From Robertmurraya dakarensis (lineage in GTDB: Bacteria; Bacillota; Bacilli; Bacillales; Cytobacillaceae): a stretch of 64,000 nt of DNA. Below the pieces are notes generated by a model, which worked only from the letters and a program-made list of their open reading frames with translations, was not told where the DNA came from and did no database searches. Position 1 is the stretch's first letter. Each line of letters opens with the position of its first letter. Location of the stretch: assembly GCF_900156875.1 (NCBI RefSeq), contig NZ_LT707409.1, forward strand, positions 3,493,435 to 3,557,434. Direction: 5' to 3'. This document shows, one piece after another, positions 8,320 to 17,581 of the stretch. The translations under genes and the position numbers were made by a program.

Positions 8320-8350
8320 ATCGTTTCAAAAACAAAAATATCTTTCTCAT
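8320..8350 (-). pseudogene. yfiB: YfiB-like ABC exporter, severed 5' end
   Basis: The minus strand reads ATG at 8348-8350 and then codons for RKIFLFLKR, preceded by a GGGGGAAG ribosome site. This is the expected N-terminus of YfiB-type exporters (basic, then KP/R-YR before the first helix). The IS begins right after the Arg codon. Translation would enter the IS and stop within about five codons. The rest of the gene is at 580-2288. Bases 8320-8325 are the right copy of the ATCGTT duplication. Confidence 0.85.
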
Positions 8351-8463
8351 AACCTGCACTTCCCCCATAACATACCGCCAAAAATAGATATCACTCCCCC
8401 TAAATTAACCCCTATTCTAATGTATAATCCCCCATTTGAATAGATTCCACCCTAATAAGGTTA

Positions 8464-8519
8464 GGTACCTTTTCATTAGGTACCTTTCGTTAGGTACCTT
8501 TCGTTAGGTACCTGGTACC
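8464..8519. repeat. GGTACC-rich tandem repeats
   Basis: Five GGTACC hexamers start at 8464, 8479, 8493, 8507 and 8514, within a 14-15 bp unit TAGGTACCTTTCGT. The last pair, GGTACCTGGTACC, is followed by a degenerate AAAGACACTTTCC...GGACAG block. The same GGTACCTGGTACC plus a better-preserved block occurs at 9471-9524. Looks like a dispersed intergenic repeat family. Confidence 0.7.
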
Positions 8520-8582
8520 TAAAAAAGACACTTTCCATCTGGGGCGGACAGTTTTTGTTATAATACTTTACATAAATACAAA

Positions 8583-8613
8583 AAGACCGACAATACCTTA
8601 TAGCGTCGGCCTT
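8583..8613 (-). terminator. tnrA terminator
   Basis: Minus-strand stem AAGGCCGAC / GTCGGTCTT, one G-T or mismatch, followed by TTTTGTATTT. Lies 35 bases past the tnrA stop. Confidence 0.8.
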
Positions 8614-8647
8614 CACCTTAGTGAGCTATTAATCTTAGAAACTATAA

Positions 8648-8989
8648 TCACTTGCCATTTAACCTTCCTTTTTGAACTCCGAATCGCGCATTAAGCTGCC
8701 CTCGCAGCATTCTTTCACGCAATTTCTTGTCTTCTTCCTTTTTTTTGGCTTTCAGCATATCCTGCCTAATTTCATACGTTCTCACGCCTTCCTCTCTTTT
8801 GTCGGCAATATCCATTAACCTCTCCACATCTGAGAACGAGTACTTTCTATTCCCTCGTTCAGTACGTTCCGGAAAAATCAGCTTTCGTTCCTCATAATAT
8901 CTAATCTGCCTTTCTGACAATCCAGTCAGTTCACTGACTACTCCAATCGTGATAACTTTACGATTTTTATATGAAGGCTCCTCCATCAT
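8648..8989 (-). CDS. tnrA: Nitrogen regulator TnrA (MerR/GlnR family)
   Basis: About 113 residues. The MerR-type winged helix ([20 protein letters not shown]) is followed by [18 protein letters not shown] and [21 protein letters not shown], almost the consensus of TnrA/GlnR. The C-terminus ([20 protein letters not shown]) matches the TnrA tail that binds feedback-inhibited glutamine synthetase, and this separates it from GlnR. In Bacillus TnrA activates nitrogen-scavenging genes when glutamine is scarce. The start is the ATG pair at 8989/8986, behind GGGAGGAGG; an in-frame start 30 bases further upstream lacks such a site. Two TnrA boxes upstream imply autoregulation. Lies divergent from the fbpA-like genes. 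Confidence 0.9.
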   Translation of the reverse strand: MMEEPSYKNRKVITIGVVSELTGLSERQIRYYEERKLIFPERTERGNRKYSFSDVERLMDIADKREEGVRTYEIRQDMLKAKKKEEDKKLRERMLRGQLNARFGVQKGRLNGK

Positions 8990-9059
8990 ATCCTCCTCCC
9001 TTAAAGTTCCCCACCACATGGTTAATTATATAATAAAAACTCCCGCTTATTACACCATA

Positions 9060-9076
9060 TGTAAGAAAATATAACA
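9060..9076. promoter_or_regulatory. TnrA box 1
   Basis: TGTAAGAAAATATAACA fits TGTNA-N7-TNACA perfectly. It lies about 70 bases upstream of the tnrA start codon, placing it in the tnrA promoter region. Confidence 0.8.
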
Positions 9077-9092
9077 TAAAATTGGTATTTAT

Positions 9093-9109
9093 TGTTACAT
9101 TTTTTAACA
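9093..9109. promoter_or_regulatory. TnrA box 2
   Basis: TGTTACATTTTTTAACA is a second perfect TGTNA-N7-TNACA match, 33 bases (about three helical turns) from the first. It lies nearer to the divergent fbpA-like gene, whose start is at 9176, and may activate that side. Confidence 0.8.
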
Positions 9110-9175
9110 TAAAGAATGATTTCTAAGAAAGTTCCTATTAAAATATCTTTAACATTCAAAAAAGGGAGGATTAAA

Positions 9176-9340
9176 ATGCCATTGATAAGAAAAGCCATCG
9201 AAAAGAGGAGAAGACATTTTATTACATTGTTAATGAATACCGGTTTGTTCAAGCAGCTTGATTTAGAATCCTTAACATTAACGGAACTTGAACTTGAATA
9301 TAAAAGATATAGCGAAAGGAGAAACGAAGAATATGAATAA
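9176..9340 (+). CDS. FbpA-like Fur-regulated basic protein family, 54 residues
   Basis: A small basic protein: LIRKAIEKRRRHFITLLMNT, then GLFKQ and a C-terminal LTLTELELEYKRY. This matches the FbpA family pattern (RKAVE..R...I..LI..GVYK...L..LTLSELE.EYK). In B. subtilis FbpA is a proposed RNA chaperone or RNA partner in the iron-sparing response, but family members also occur outside Fur control. The start ATG 9176 has GGGAGG seven bases upstream. I see no clear Fur box; instead a perfect TnrA box lies upstream, so nitrogen control is more likely here. Overlaps the next gene by 8 bases. Confidence 0.75.
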   Translation: MPLIRKAIEKRRRHFITLLMNTGLFKQLDLESLTLTELELEYKRYSERRNEEYE

Positions 9341-9470
9341 CAAAGATGTCATCGAACTAGCCAAAAAAATTGTAGAAATCGATATATTAAGAGATCGTAT
9401 CTGGGAAAGCTTTGCACAGCAAGCCGGAGACAAAGCCTACGAACTCCTAAGAAAAGCACAAAACAGCTAA
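9333..9470 (+). CDS. Small hypothetical protein, 45 residues, coupled to fbpA-like gene
   Basis: Helical, charged protein (MNNKDVIELAKKIVEIDILR and WESFAQQAGDKAYELLRKAQ). ATG 9333 lies within the end of the fbpA-like frame, with AAAGGAGAAACG upstream, so it is translationally coupled. Small proteins of this kind often follow fbpA-like genes in bacilli. Function unknown. Confidence 0.65.
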   Translation: MNNKDVIELAKKIVEIDILRDRIWESFAQQAGDKAYELLRKAQNS

Positions 9471-9524
9471 GGTACCTGGTACCGAAGAAAGACACTGTCC
9501 ACCTGAGGGGGACAGTGTCTTTCT
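9471..9524 (+). terminator. Repeat-derived terminator after fbpA-like operon
   Basis: GGTACCTGGTACC is followed by a strong stem: GAAAGACACTGTCC pairs with GGACAGTGTCTTTC around a short loop, then TTTT. It may serve both this operon and the opposing methyltransferase gene. The block is a member of the same repeat family as 8464-8555. Confidence 0.8.
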
Positions 9525-9525
9525 T

Positions 9526-10722
9526 TTATGTGAGCTTTTTTATTATGGCTACTTTTAAGTAGTTGCCTTCTTTGAATTCTTTTATGGTTTTGAAGTCTTT
9601 CGGAAGTCCGTATTCTTCTAATATTTTGTAGGTATGTCCACTTTGAGTAAATGCCTTTTCAATAAAACTCTTGAATTTCTTCATGTCAAAGGTGCTGCAG
9701 TTGGAGGAAGCAACGATGATGCCCTCCTTTTCAGTTATCTCAATCGCCTGTTCTAACAGCTTCGGATAGTCCTTCCCAGCACTGAAAGTGTGCTTTTTCG
9801 AACGTGCAAAGCTGGGAGGATCGAGAATGACCATATCAAACTTAAGCTGTTTGCGAACTGCATATTTAAAATAATGAAAGACGTCTTCTACAATGATATC
9901 CTGTGATTCAAAATCAATGCCATTCACAGCAAACTGTTCAATCGTCTTACTTTTACTCCTGTTCGCTAGGTCAACGCTTGTCGTCTTGACAGCCCCGCCT
10001 AACGCAGCTGCTACCGAAAACGCTCCTGTATAAGAAAATGTATTCAGCACACTTTTCCCTTTGGCATAGGTATCCCGTATTCTCTTCCGAACATCCCGCT
10101 GATCGAGAAAGACCCCCACCATCGCACCGTCATTTAAATAAACCGCAAAATGCATGCCGTTCTCTTTGACAATAAGCGGGAATTCAGCCCTCTCTCCCGC
10201 AACGAAATCATCATCCTCCATATAGGAGCCTTTTGCATCAAAGCGCTTTTTCTCATAAAGACCTTTAAACTTTGTAAGGTTTTCTAATGACGTAATCACT
10301 TCATTCTTAAAGGTATAAATCCCTTCACTATACCAAGTCATCAAGTAATACCCATCAAAGTAGTCAATCGCTAATCCGCCAATTCCGTCTCCTTCGCCAT
10401 TAAACACCCTAAAGGCTGTCGTATCGCTGTCACGAAAGAACGATTTTCGCTGATCCAGCGCCTTTTTTATTTTCCCTTCAAAAAAGGCTTGGTCAATATT
10501 CTCTTTCTGATTTCTCGTTAAAATCCAGCCTCGGCCCTTATTTTGTTTCCCATAATATCCTTTTCCAAGAAACTTATTTTGATCATTGATCACTTCAATA
10601 AGAGTTCCTTCCGCAATATCGCCATTTAATTTCTGTAAGGATTCCTCACTAATCAGCGGGTAACCACTTTCAAATCTTTTTACAAATGAAGACTTCACTT
10701 TTACTTTCATCAATTTATCCAT
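9526..10722 (-). CDS. Class I rRNA large-subunit methyltransferase, RlmI/YwbD-like
   Basis: About 398 residues. An N-terminal PUA domain (about 5-75) is followed by the EEHxx-like linking domain (TTAFRVFNGEGDGIGGLAID) and a SAM-binding Rossmann domain (VLNTFSYTGAFSVAAALGG; DMVILDPPSFARSKK). The DPPSF motif is typical of RlmI/RlmK-type m5C or m7G 23S rRNA methyltransferases. Which nucleotide is modified cannot be read from sequence. I prefer ATG 10722 (GGGTGA upstream) over a TTG four codons earlier. Monocistronic, convergent with the fbpA-like operon. Confidence 0.85.
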   Translation of the reverse strand: MDKLMKVKVKSSFVKRFESGYPLISEESLQKLNGDIAEGTLIEVINDQNKFLGKGYYGKQNKGRGWILTRNQKENIDQAFFEGKIKKALDQRKSFFRDSDTTAFRVFNGEGDGIGGLAIDYFDGYYLMTWYSEGIYTFKNEVITSLENLTKFKGLYEKKRFDAKGSYMEDDDFVAGERAEFPLIVKENGMHFAVYLNDGAMVGVFLDQRDVRKRIRDTYAKGKSVLNTFSYTGAFSVAAALGGAVKTTSVDLANRSKSKTIEQFAVNGIDFESQDIIVEDVFHYFKYAVRKQLKFDMVILDPPSFARSKKHTFSAGKDYPKLLEQAIEITEKEGIIVASSNCSTFDMKKFKSFIEKAFTQSGHTYKILEEYGLPKDFKTIKEFKEGNYLKVAIIKKLT

Positions 10723-10808
10723 CTGTTCACCCAATCATTTCGGTTTACTTTTTCAAGCATTCTCTCATTATAATACTTCTCCATAAAAATTAACGCATAT
10801 ACGCAAAA

Positions 10809-10832
10809 AAAGAAGAGGCTTCCCTCTCCTTT
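10809..10832 (-). terminator. Terminator of ehuBCDA operon
   Basis: On the minus strand GAGAGGGAAGCCTCTTC forms a short stem followed by TTTTTTT, about 15 bases past the ehuA stop. Confidence 0.75.
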
Positions 10833-10845
10833 CGTAAAAACTAAT

Positions 10846-11658
10846 TTAATTTCTCAAGAATCTGCTCAAGAAAGCTTGAAGTCTCTCACTGCTAGGATTT
10901 TCAAGAACCTCTTGAGGAGTTCCTTGTTCTTCAATTTGCCCATCATGCAAAAAGACGATGCGGTCGGCAACATCACGGGCAAAGTCCATTTCATGAGTAA
11001 CAAGGATCATCGCCATATCTGTTTCCTTTGCTAAATCCTTAATCACCTCAAGAACTTCCCCAACTAATTCAGGATCAAGAGCAGATGTCACTTCATCAAA
11101 AAGCATTACCTTAGGCCGCATCACGACTGCCCTTGCAATCGCCACACGCTGCTTCTGCCCGCCGGAAAGCTGCTCTGGATAAGCATCCAGCTTATCTCCA
11201 AGTCCTACCTTCTCAAGCATGTCTACTGCCCTCTCTCGCGCTTCCTCTTTAGAAAGCCCCAGCACGTGGATCGGTGCCTCTGTTACATTTCTTAATATAC
11301 TCATATGAGGAAAAAGATTAAAATGCTGAAAGACCATGCCAATATCACTGCGCATTCTCCGCAAATGCTTCTCATCAGCAGGCACGAGCTTACCGCTGCT
11401 TGACTTCTTATGCCAAAGAGGCTCGCCACCCATTGAAATAACACCTGAAGTCGGCTTCTCTAAAGTCATCAGCATGCGAATGATCGTTGTTTTTCCGGAT
11501 CCACTTGGGCCGATTAATGCCACCTTTTCCCCAGGCTTAATATCTAAATCTACGCCCTTTAAAACTTCGATATCGCCAAACCTCTTCGTAACATTTTCAT
11601 AACGCACTAACGTACTAAGAGAATCTTTACTAGCTAGATCCTTTTCTATCGCTCCCAT
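10846..11658 (-). CDS. ehuA: Ectoine/hydroxyectoine ABC transporter ATPase EhuA
   Basis: 270 residues with Walker A GPSGSGKTTIIR, Q-loop VFQHFNLFPHM, signature LSGGQKQRVAIARA and Walker B VMLFDEVTSALDPE, the polar amino acid (PAAT) ATPase type. The insertion between the A-loop and Q-loop (GEPLWHKKSSSGKLVPADE) is characteristic of EhuA-like proteins. Last gene of a four-gene operon; eight bases separate it from ehuD. It energises uptake of ectoine or hydroxyectoine by the EhuBCD complex. The assignment rests mostly on the EhuB protein and on the ectoine synthesis genes 13 kb away. Start has GGGTGATGATGAG upstream. Confidence 0.85.
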   Translation of the reverse strand: MGAIEKDLASKDSLSTLVRYENVTKRFGDIEVLKGVDLDIKPGEKVALIGPSGSGKTTIIRMLMTLEKPTSGVISMGGEPLWHKKSSSGKLVPADEKHLRRMRSDIGMVFQHFNLFPHMSILRNVTEAPIHVLGLSKEEARERAVDMLEKVGLGDKLDAYPEQLSGGQKQRVAIARAVVMRPKVMLFDEVTSALDPELVGEVLEVIKDLAKETDMAMILVTHEMDFARDVADRIVFLHDGQIEEQGTPQEVLENPSSERLQAFLSRFLRN

Positions 11659-11665
11659 CTCATCA

Positions 11666-12376
11666 TCACCCTTTCAGTTCTTCAAATTCATTCATTTCTT
11701 TTACTGCTTTCTTTGTCGAACGAAAGCCTCTTTTTGACCGTTTTTCCAGCTTGTTGATCAGCAAGGCAGATGGATAGCTTAATAACAAGAACAACAATCC
11801 AACAATCGTGATAGGTTCTAGATACTTAAAGTTTGCGGCACCAATCAACTGTGCTTCTTGTAAAAACTCACCAACACCAATTGCCATCAAGATAGGTGTT
11901 TCTTTAAAAAGAACAAGCAAGTAATTCCCCATCATCGGAATGACTGGCGGTAGCGCTTGAGGGAGAATAACCTTGAACCACGTCTGCATCTTTGAAAAAT
12001 TCATTGCTTTCGCAGCTTCCCACTGACCTTTCGGAACTGCTTCTATCCCTGAACGGTATACCTCAGAAAGATATGTGCTGTAATGAATTCCTAATGTCAG
12101 GATCCCAGCTGTATATTTATCGAAGGAAATGCCGATTGAAGGAAGTGCAAAGAAGACAAAAAACAATTGCACTAAAGGAGGAGTACTTCTGACAAATTCT
12201 ATAAAGCCATATGTCGCCAAGGCTAAAGGTTTAAAGCTAGACCTTCTAGCAAATGTAAGTGCAAGTCCAAATACCAACGAAACGATATATGCACCTAAAG
12301 TAATCCCAATGACCAGCCAGATTGCACCAGCAATTTCCGGAAATACTTCAATCGCAAAATTCCAATCCCATGTCAT
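11666..12376 (-). CDS. ehuD: Ectoine/hydroxyectoine ABC permease EhuD
   Basis: 236 residues with about five hydrophobic helices and the PAAT permease signature (EAAKAMNFSKMQTWFKVILP), plus FVRSTPPLVQLFFVFFALP. ATG overlaps the ehuC stop by 4 bases (ATGA), so the two permease subunits are coupled and likely form the heterodimeric channel. A basic tail (LEKRSKRGFRSTKKAVKEM) follows. Confidence 0.85.
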   Translation of the reverse strand: MTWDWNFAIEVFPEIAGAIWLVIGITLGAYIVSLVFGLALTFARRSSFKPLALATYGFIEFVRSTPPLVQLFFVFFALPSIGISFDKYTAGILTLGIHYSTYLSEVYRSGIEAVPKGQWEAAKAMNFSKMQTWFKVILPQALPPVIPMMGNYLLVLFKETPILMAIGVGEFLQEAQLIGAANFKYLEPITIVGLLFLLLSYPSALLINKLEKRSKRGFRSTKKAVKEMNEFEELKG

Positions 12377-13032
12377 GCTTTCACCACTCCCTTTGAAGCA
12401 TTTTTCTCCAATTTACGAACGCCAAAAATTAACGGGAGGGCAATAACAAAATACATGATCAAAAGTACGATAAAGACCGGAAATGTATAGCTAATATTTG
12501 TATTTTGAACCATAAGACCTTTGTAAGTTAAGTCCGTCAGCGTAATCAATGAAACGAGAGAAGTGCCTTTTAATAGTTCAATAGAGGTATTTCCGAACCC
12601 AGGCAGCATCATTCGGATCGCTTGCGGAAGAATAACAAGCCTCATTCGCTGCCACCGGGTCATATTCAAAGCGATCGATGCTTCTGTCTGGCCGTTCGGA
12701 ATGGCCAAAATGGCACCGCGTACAATTTCGGACCCATAAGCACCATAATTTAGACCGAGGGCCGTCACTCCAGCAAGGAATGGAGAAAATTGAAATCCAA
12801 AGGCCGGCAGAGCAAAGAAGATAAAAAACATCTGCACAAGCAAAGAAGTTCCGCGGAAAAGCTCTACATAGACACTTGTCAAACTTCTTACAACAGCAAA
12901 CCTCGAAACTCGCCCTAACCCTGCTATAAAGGCTATAACCAAAGCTAGGCAGGAAGATGCAACTAATAATTGGATGGTTATAATCGCACCGGGTAAAATT
13001 TTAGGAATAATATCAACATATACATCCATCAT
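12373..13032 (-). CDS. ehuC: Ectoine/hydroxyectoine ABC permease EhuC
   Basis: 219 residues, same HisMQ-type fold as EhuD: FRGTSLLVQMFFIFFALPAF and the EAA loop EASIALNMTRWQRMRLVILP. Lies 90 bases downstream of ehuB, separated by a strong hairpin, and overlaps ehuD by 4 bases. Confidence 0.85.
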   Translation of the reverse strand: MMDVYVDIIPKILPGAIITIQLLVASSCLALVIAFIAGLGRVSRFAVVRSLTSVYVELFRGTSLLVQMFFIFFALPAFGFQFSPFLAGVTALGLNYGAYGSEIVRGAILAIPNGQTEASIALNMTRWQRMRLVILPQAIRMMLPGFGNTSIELLKGTSLVSLITLTDLTYKGLMVQNTNISYTFPVFIVLLIMYFVIALPLIFGVRKLEKNASKGVVKA

Positions 13033-13073
13033 TCATCACATCCTTCAAATCTCTTATTTTAATCGTTCTATCC

Positions 13074-13110
13074 AAAAACAGGCACCCAGAATGAAGAGTG
13101 CCTGTTTTTT
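13074..13110 (-). terminator. Hairpin between ehuB and ehuC (partial terminator or processing site)
   Basis: AAAAACAGGCAC pairs with GTGCCTGTTTTTT around a 12-base loop. It lies inside the operon. Such hairpins behind a binding-protein gene usually keep its transcript more abundant than those of the permease genes (inference). Confidence 0.7.
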
Positions 13111-13122
13111 GCATCTATCAAT

Positions 13123-13998
13123 CTAGCCTTTACAAAGTTCCTCTGCTGTCGCATCTCCTGGTAAGTCTGCTTCTGTAAAGCCAAACTCGCTAATAATATT
13201 TAATAATTCACCTGAATCCTTCAACTCTTGAAGCTTCTCGTTATAAGCTTCTCTTAGCTCATCATCATCAATACGGAAGGCGGCAGCTCCATAGCCGCGG
13301 ACACTTTCACCATCAACTGTCGGCTGCGTAAAGTCCTCAACGCGGTCAATGTTCTTGGCATTTGCCGTTTTCAATGCACTTTCCAATGTCGGACCTGTCA
13401 TTGTGATCGCATCTACTCTGCCTGATTCAAGAGCAGCAATATTTGAAGGGATATCCTGAACAATCTCCATTTGATCATCTGATATTCCTGCTGCTTTCAG
13501 ATAATCAATTTCAATAGCACCATTCATAATCGCTACCTTTACATCCGGGTTATTTACAATATCTTCATAGCTGTGCAAATCAAGCGGATTTCCCTTTTGA
13601 ACTGCTAAAGCTTCACCAATACTATATTCTGGTTCACCGAAATCGACTTGTTCACAACGATCTGGCGTAATATACATTCCAGCTGTAACAACGTCAAAGT
13701 TGCCTGACTGCAAGCCAGGAATAAGCGATCCGAATTTAGTCAGCTTTCCTTCCATTTCTTCTATGCCAAGCTCCTTAAAAACAGCCCGAGCTACTTCAAC
13801 TGACTGTCCTGTTAAATTCCCATCTTCATCTTCATATGCATATGGAACTTCTCCAGAAAACCCGACAACTATCTTTCCTTCTTCAAGCGCTTTTTCCAGT
13901 GTAGACATATCTCCTTCAGATCCTGATGACGTCGATGAACAAGCAACCAGACTCAGCATCAAAAGACATACGACTATTCCTGTTAAAAATTTCTTCAA
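13123..13998 (-). CDS. ehuB: Ectoine/hydroxyectoine-binding lipoprotein EhuB
   Basis: 291 residues. A lipoprotein signal ends in the lipobox LVACS, so the protein is anchored outside the membrane by its Cys. The mature part follows EhuB closely: FGSLIPGLQSGNFDVVTAGM, CEQVDFGEPEYSIGEALAVQ and GNPLDLHSYEDI are hallmark segments. It binds ectoines and delivers them to EhuCD. First gene of the operon, start behind TTGGGGGT. Cross-check with ectoine synthesis genes in the window supports the substrate. Compared with other PAAT binding proteins, the CEQV and LDLHSYED motifs make EhuB the best fit. Confidence 0.88.
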   Translation of the reverse strand: MKKFLTGIVVCLLMLSLVACSSTSSGSEGDMSTLEKALEEGKIVVGFSGEVPYAYEDEDGNLTGQSVEVARAVFKELGIEEMEGKLTKFGSLIPGLQSGNFDVVTAGMYITPDRCEQVDFGEPEYSIGEALAVQKGNPLDLHSYEDIVNNPDVKVAIMNGAIEIDYLKAAGISDDQMEIVQDIPSNIAALESGRVDAITMTGPTLESALKTANAKNIDRVEDFTQPTVDGESVRGYGAAAFRIDDDELREAYNEKLQELKDSGELLNIISEFGFTEADLPGDATAEELCKG

Positions 13999-14468
13999 TG
14001 ATCAAACCCCCAATTTTTTGAATAGCATTTTTCTTCATATAAAGCTGTACTTATTAAAACCTTTTTGGAAAAAACATCGTTCATAAGAAGAATTATCTTA
14101 AACTTGTACATTCACAGTAGAGTTAATGTGAAAATGGTTGTGAATGATGGTAATAGTGGAATGTTGAATAGGAAAAGCGGCATAAATTAAGTCTACGCAA
14201 ATTAAAAAGATGATACAAACCTCATATTTTATGATAATCAAGGATAATTCCAGCTCACCTATCTTCAGCTCTTTTAAATTTAGGGAAAACTTAGAATTAT
14301 TAGCATATACTTGAAAATACTACTAAATATGCAGTATATTTAGACTAAACTGAATATTTTATTTGCGAAATCCGCCTATAAACTTTCATACTAAAAAAGA
14401 CGAATTCCACACAGAACCCGCCTTTCAACTGATTTTTGAGTCAGACCTATTGCCCGTTATCATCCTAT
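13999..14468. other. Intergenic region upstream of ehuB
   Basis: 470 bases without a credible gene. It must hold the ehuB promoter and the 3' end signals of gltC. Very AT-rich. I see no clear operator, no RNA gene, and no convincing -35/-10 pair that I would defend. Confidence 0.5.
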
Positions 14469-15374
14469 TCACCTTTGAAAGTTATTTAAAATTAAGAAGA
14501 AGTCCTTTAAAAACTCATGAAATAATCGTTCTGTCGGTAGCAGCTGCCGCTCTTTTGGAATGATGACTCCAACCGTTCTTGTTACTTTTGGTTCAGTAAT
14601 CGGAATCATCACAGTCGAACGCGGTAAACTGTCTATTAATGTTATTTCCGGAATTAACGTAACACCCAATCCTGCCGATACCAAACCTTTAATGGCATCA
14701 ATATCTTCTCCTTCAAACGAAACTTTTGGCAGATAGCCAATTTCCTGACATGCATTTACTATAATTTCCCTTAAGATAAACCCCTTTGGAAATAAAATAA
14801 ATGAATCTTCCTGCAGTTGGCTGAGTGTAAGTTCTTTGCGATCTGCTAACGGATGGCTACTTGGCAAAAGGGCCACAATATTTTCTGTAAATAAAATATC
14901 ACCGTTCAATTTATGTTCGTTTTTGGGCAGAGGTCCAATGAGAGCCATATCAATGTCCCCTTTGATTACCGCATCAATTAAGTGACGGTAGGAGCCCTGA
15001 TTCAATTGAAATTTCACCTTCGGATACTTATCACGAAAAGCAGAAACGACAGTTGGCAGAGTATAATTAGCCAAGCTGCTTGGAAAACCGATGCGAATCG
15101 TTCCTCTTTCCGGATTTACGTACTCTTCAACTTCCCGTTTCGCATTATCAATGACCTTCATGGCCTGCTCCATATGTTCCAAAAATATTTTTCCAATTGG
15201 GGTTAACCGGACACTTCGTCCTTCACGAAAAAACAAATCCACACCGAGCTCAGATTCTAAATTAAAAATCTGCCTGCTCACAGCAGATTGTGCAACATGC
15301 AAATTCAATGCAGCTTCTGTCACATGTTCCCGTTTTGCCACCTCGATGAAATACTGAATTTGTCTTAATTCCAA
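14469..15374 (-). CDS. gltC: LysR-type regulator GltC-like
   Basis: About 301 residues. The N-terminal winged helix (EHVTEAALNLHVAQSAVSRQ) and effector domain match GltC: GTIRIGFPSSLANYTLPTVV, EGEDIDAIKGLVSAGLGVTL and LFPKGFILREIIVNACQEIG. In B. subtilis GltC activates glutamate synthase gltAB. Here the divergent gene is a glutamate dehydrogenase, so it may control gdhA instead. I favour TTG 15374 as start, giving MELRQIQYF as in GltC, with GGGG nine bases upstream; ATG codons at 15383 and 15389 are in frame but have poor sites. Confidence 0.8.
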   Translation of the reverse strand: MELRQIQYFIEVAKREHVTEAALNLHVAQSAVSRQIFNLESELGVDLFFREGRSVRLTPIGKIFLEHMEQAMKVIDNAKREVEEYVNPERGTIRIGFPSSLANYTLPTVVSAFRDKYPKVKFQLNQGSYRHLIDAVIKGDIDMALIGPLPKNEHKLNGDILFTENIVALLPSSHPLADRKELTLSQLQEDSFILFPKGFILREIIVNACQEIGYLPKVSFEGEDIDAIKGLVSAGLGVTLIPEITLIDSLPRSTVMIPITEPKVTRTVGVIIPKERQLLPTERLFHEFLKDFFLILNNFQR

Positions 15375-15509
15375 CTTTATCATCCCCATTCATCTCATAT
15401 TGGCATTGATATTATCTATTATACGTATTGATTAGATTATTCATAGGATATAAAATAAAAAAACAGAAGTAATAAGTTCTGCTACGGATTCATACCAATT
15501 GAATTTTGA

Positions 15510-16928
<1,419 letters not shown>

Positions 16929-16944
16929 TTATCGCTAAACCAAT

Positions 16945-16982
16945 AAAAAAGATGCGTACTATTAATAAGTACGCATCTTTTT
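16945..16982. terminator. Bidirectional terminator between gdhA and parR-like gene
   Basis: AAAAAAGATGCGTACT pairs with AGTACGCATCTTTTTT around six bases. A-tract and T-tract on both sides serve both convergent genes. Confidence 0.9.
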
Positions 16983-17569
16983 TATTTATTCATTTGGCTT
17001 AAAAATCCACCCAGCAAGTCCTCTACATCGTCTTCTTCTATATTATCCTCATTTTCAGACAGTGAAGCAGCCTGCTCATCTTTAATCTGATTCCAATCTA
17101 ATTCCATTAGATCATCTTCGTCCAAGACAGAGTCTGTTTCAAGGTCGAACTCGCGGCTTTCATCAGTATCTTCCAACATCGGATTTTCCTGCTCTTGTAG
17201 AAATAAGGCTTCATCAATATCTAATGAATGACTGTTAAAAGAGGCAAGAAACGAAGAAGCCCGGACAGGATCTGCAAGCATTTGGTAAATAATTGATCCA
17301 AGCAGCGCTTCAGAATGGGCATGCTTCAGCCAATTACGCTGTTCCTTGCTTAATGCTCTTGGAAGAGGAATCGTCACCGTTTCTTTCTCTTTAATATGAT
17401 GACGATTCACTCCATCCAGCACAAACTCGGCAATTTTACTGGAAAAATTCCGTTTTTCCTTATCCTTTAATTCCTGTAATTGCTGAATGAGATGATCTGG
17501 AGTATCAGAAGGGAGCCTAAACGTAATAGCTTGTCCCCTCTCAATACCAGCCCTTCCGTTTTTTTTCAT
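16982..17569 (-). CDS. ParR/AlfB-like DNA-binding adaptor of actin-type partition system
   Basis: 195 residues. The N-terminus (about 10-60) has a ribbon-helix-helix look: QAITFRLPSDTPDHLIQQLQ then a helix with KRNFSSKIAEFVLDGV. The last 80 residues are highly acidic (EDNIEEDDVEDLLGG). It lies 12 bases downstream of the parM-like gene, the position of the centromere-binding adaptor in parMR-type operons. It would bind the iteron array at 18872-19028 and cap ParM filaments (inference from family). No named-family match is recognised beyond this layout. Confidence 0.7.
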   Translation of the reverse strand: MKKNGRAGIERGQAITFRLPSDTPDHLIQQLQELKDKEKRNFSSKIAEFVLDGVNRHHIKEKETVTIPLPRALSKEQRNWLKHAHSEALLGSIIYQMLADPVRASSFLASFNSHSLDIDEALFLQEQENPMLEDTDESREFDLETDSVLDEDDLMELDWNQIKDEQAASLSENEDNIEEDDVEDLLGGFLSQMNK

Positions 17570-17581
17570 GACATCACCTTA

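Noticed and set aside
8193-8381. Open frame of 62 codons across the right end of the IS21 element
   Set aside because: It is a chance frame spanning the junction of yfiB remnant and IS. The real yfiB start codon is in another frame at 8348-8350.
8464-8519. CRISPR array
   Set aside because: Units are 14-15 bases without unique spacers, and no cas gene is in the window.
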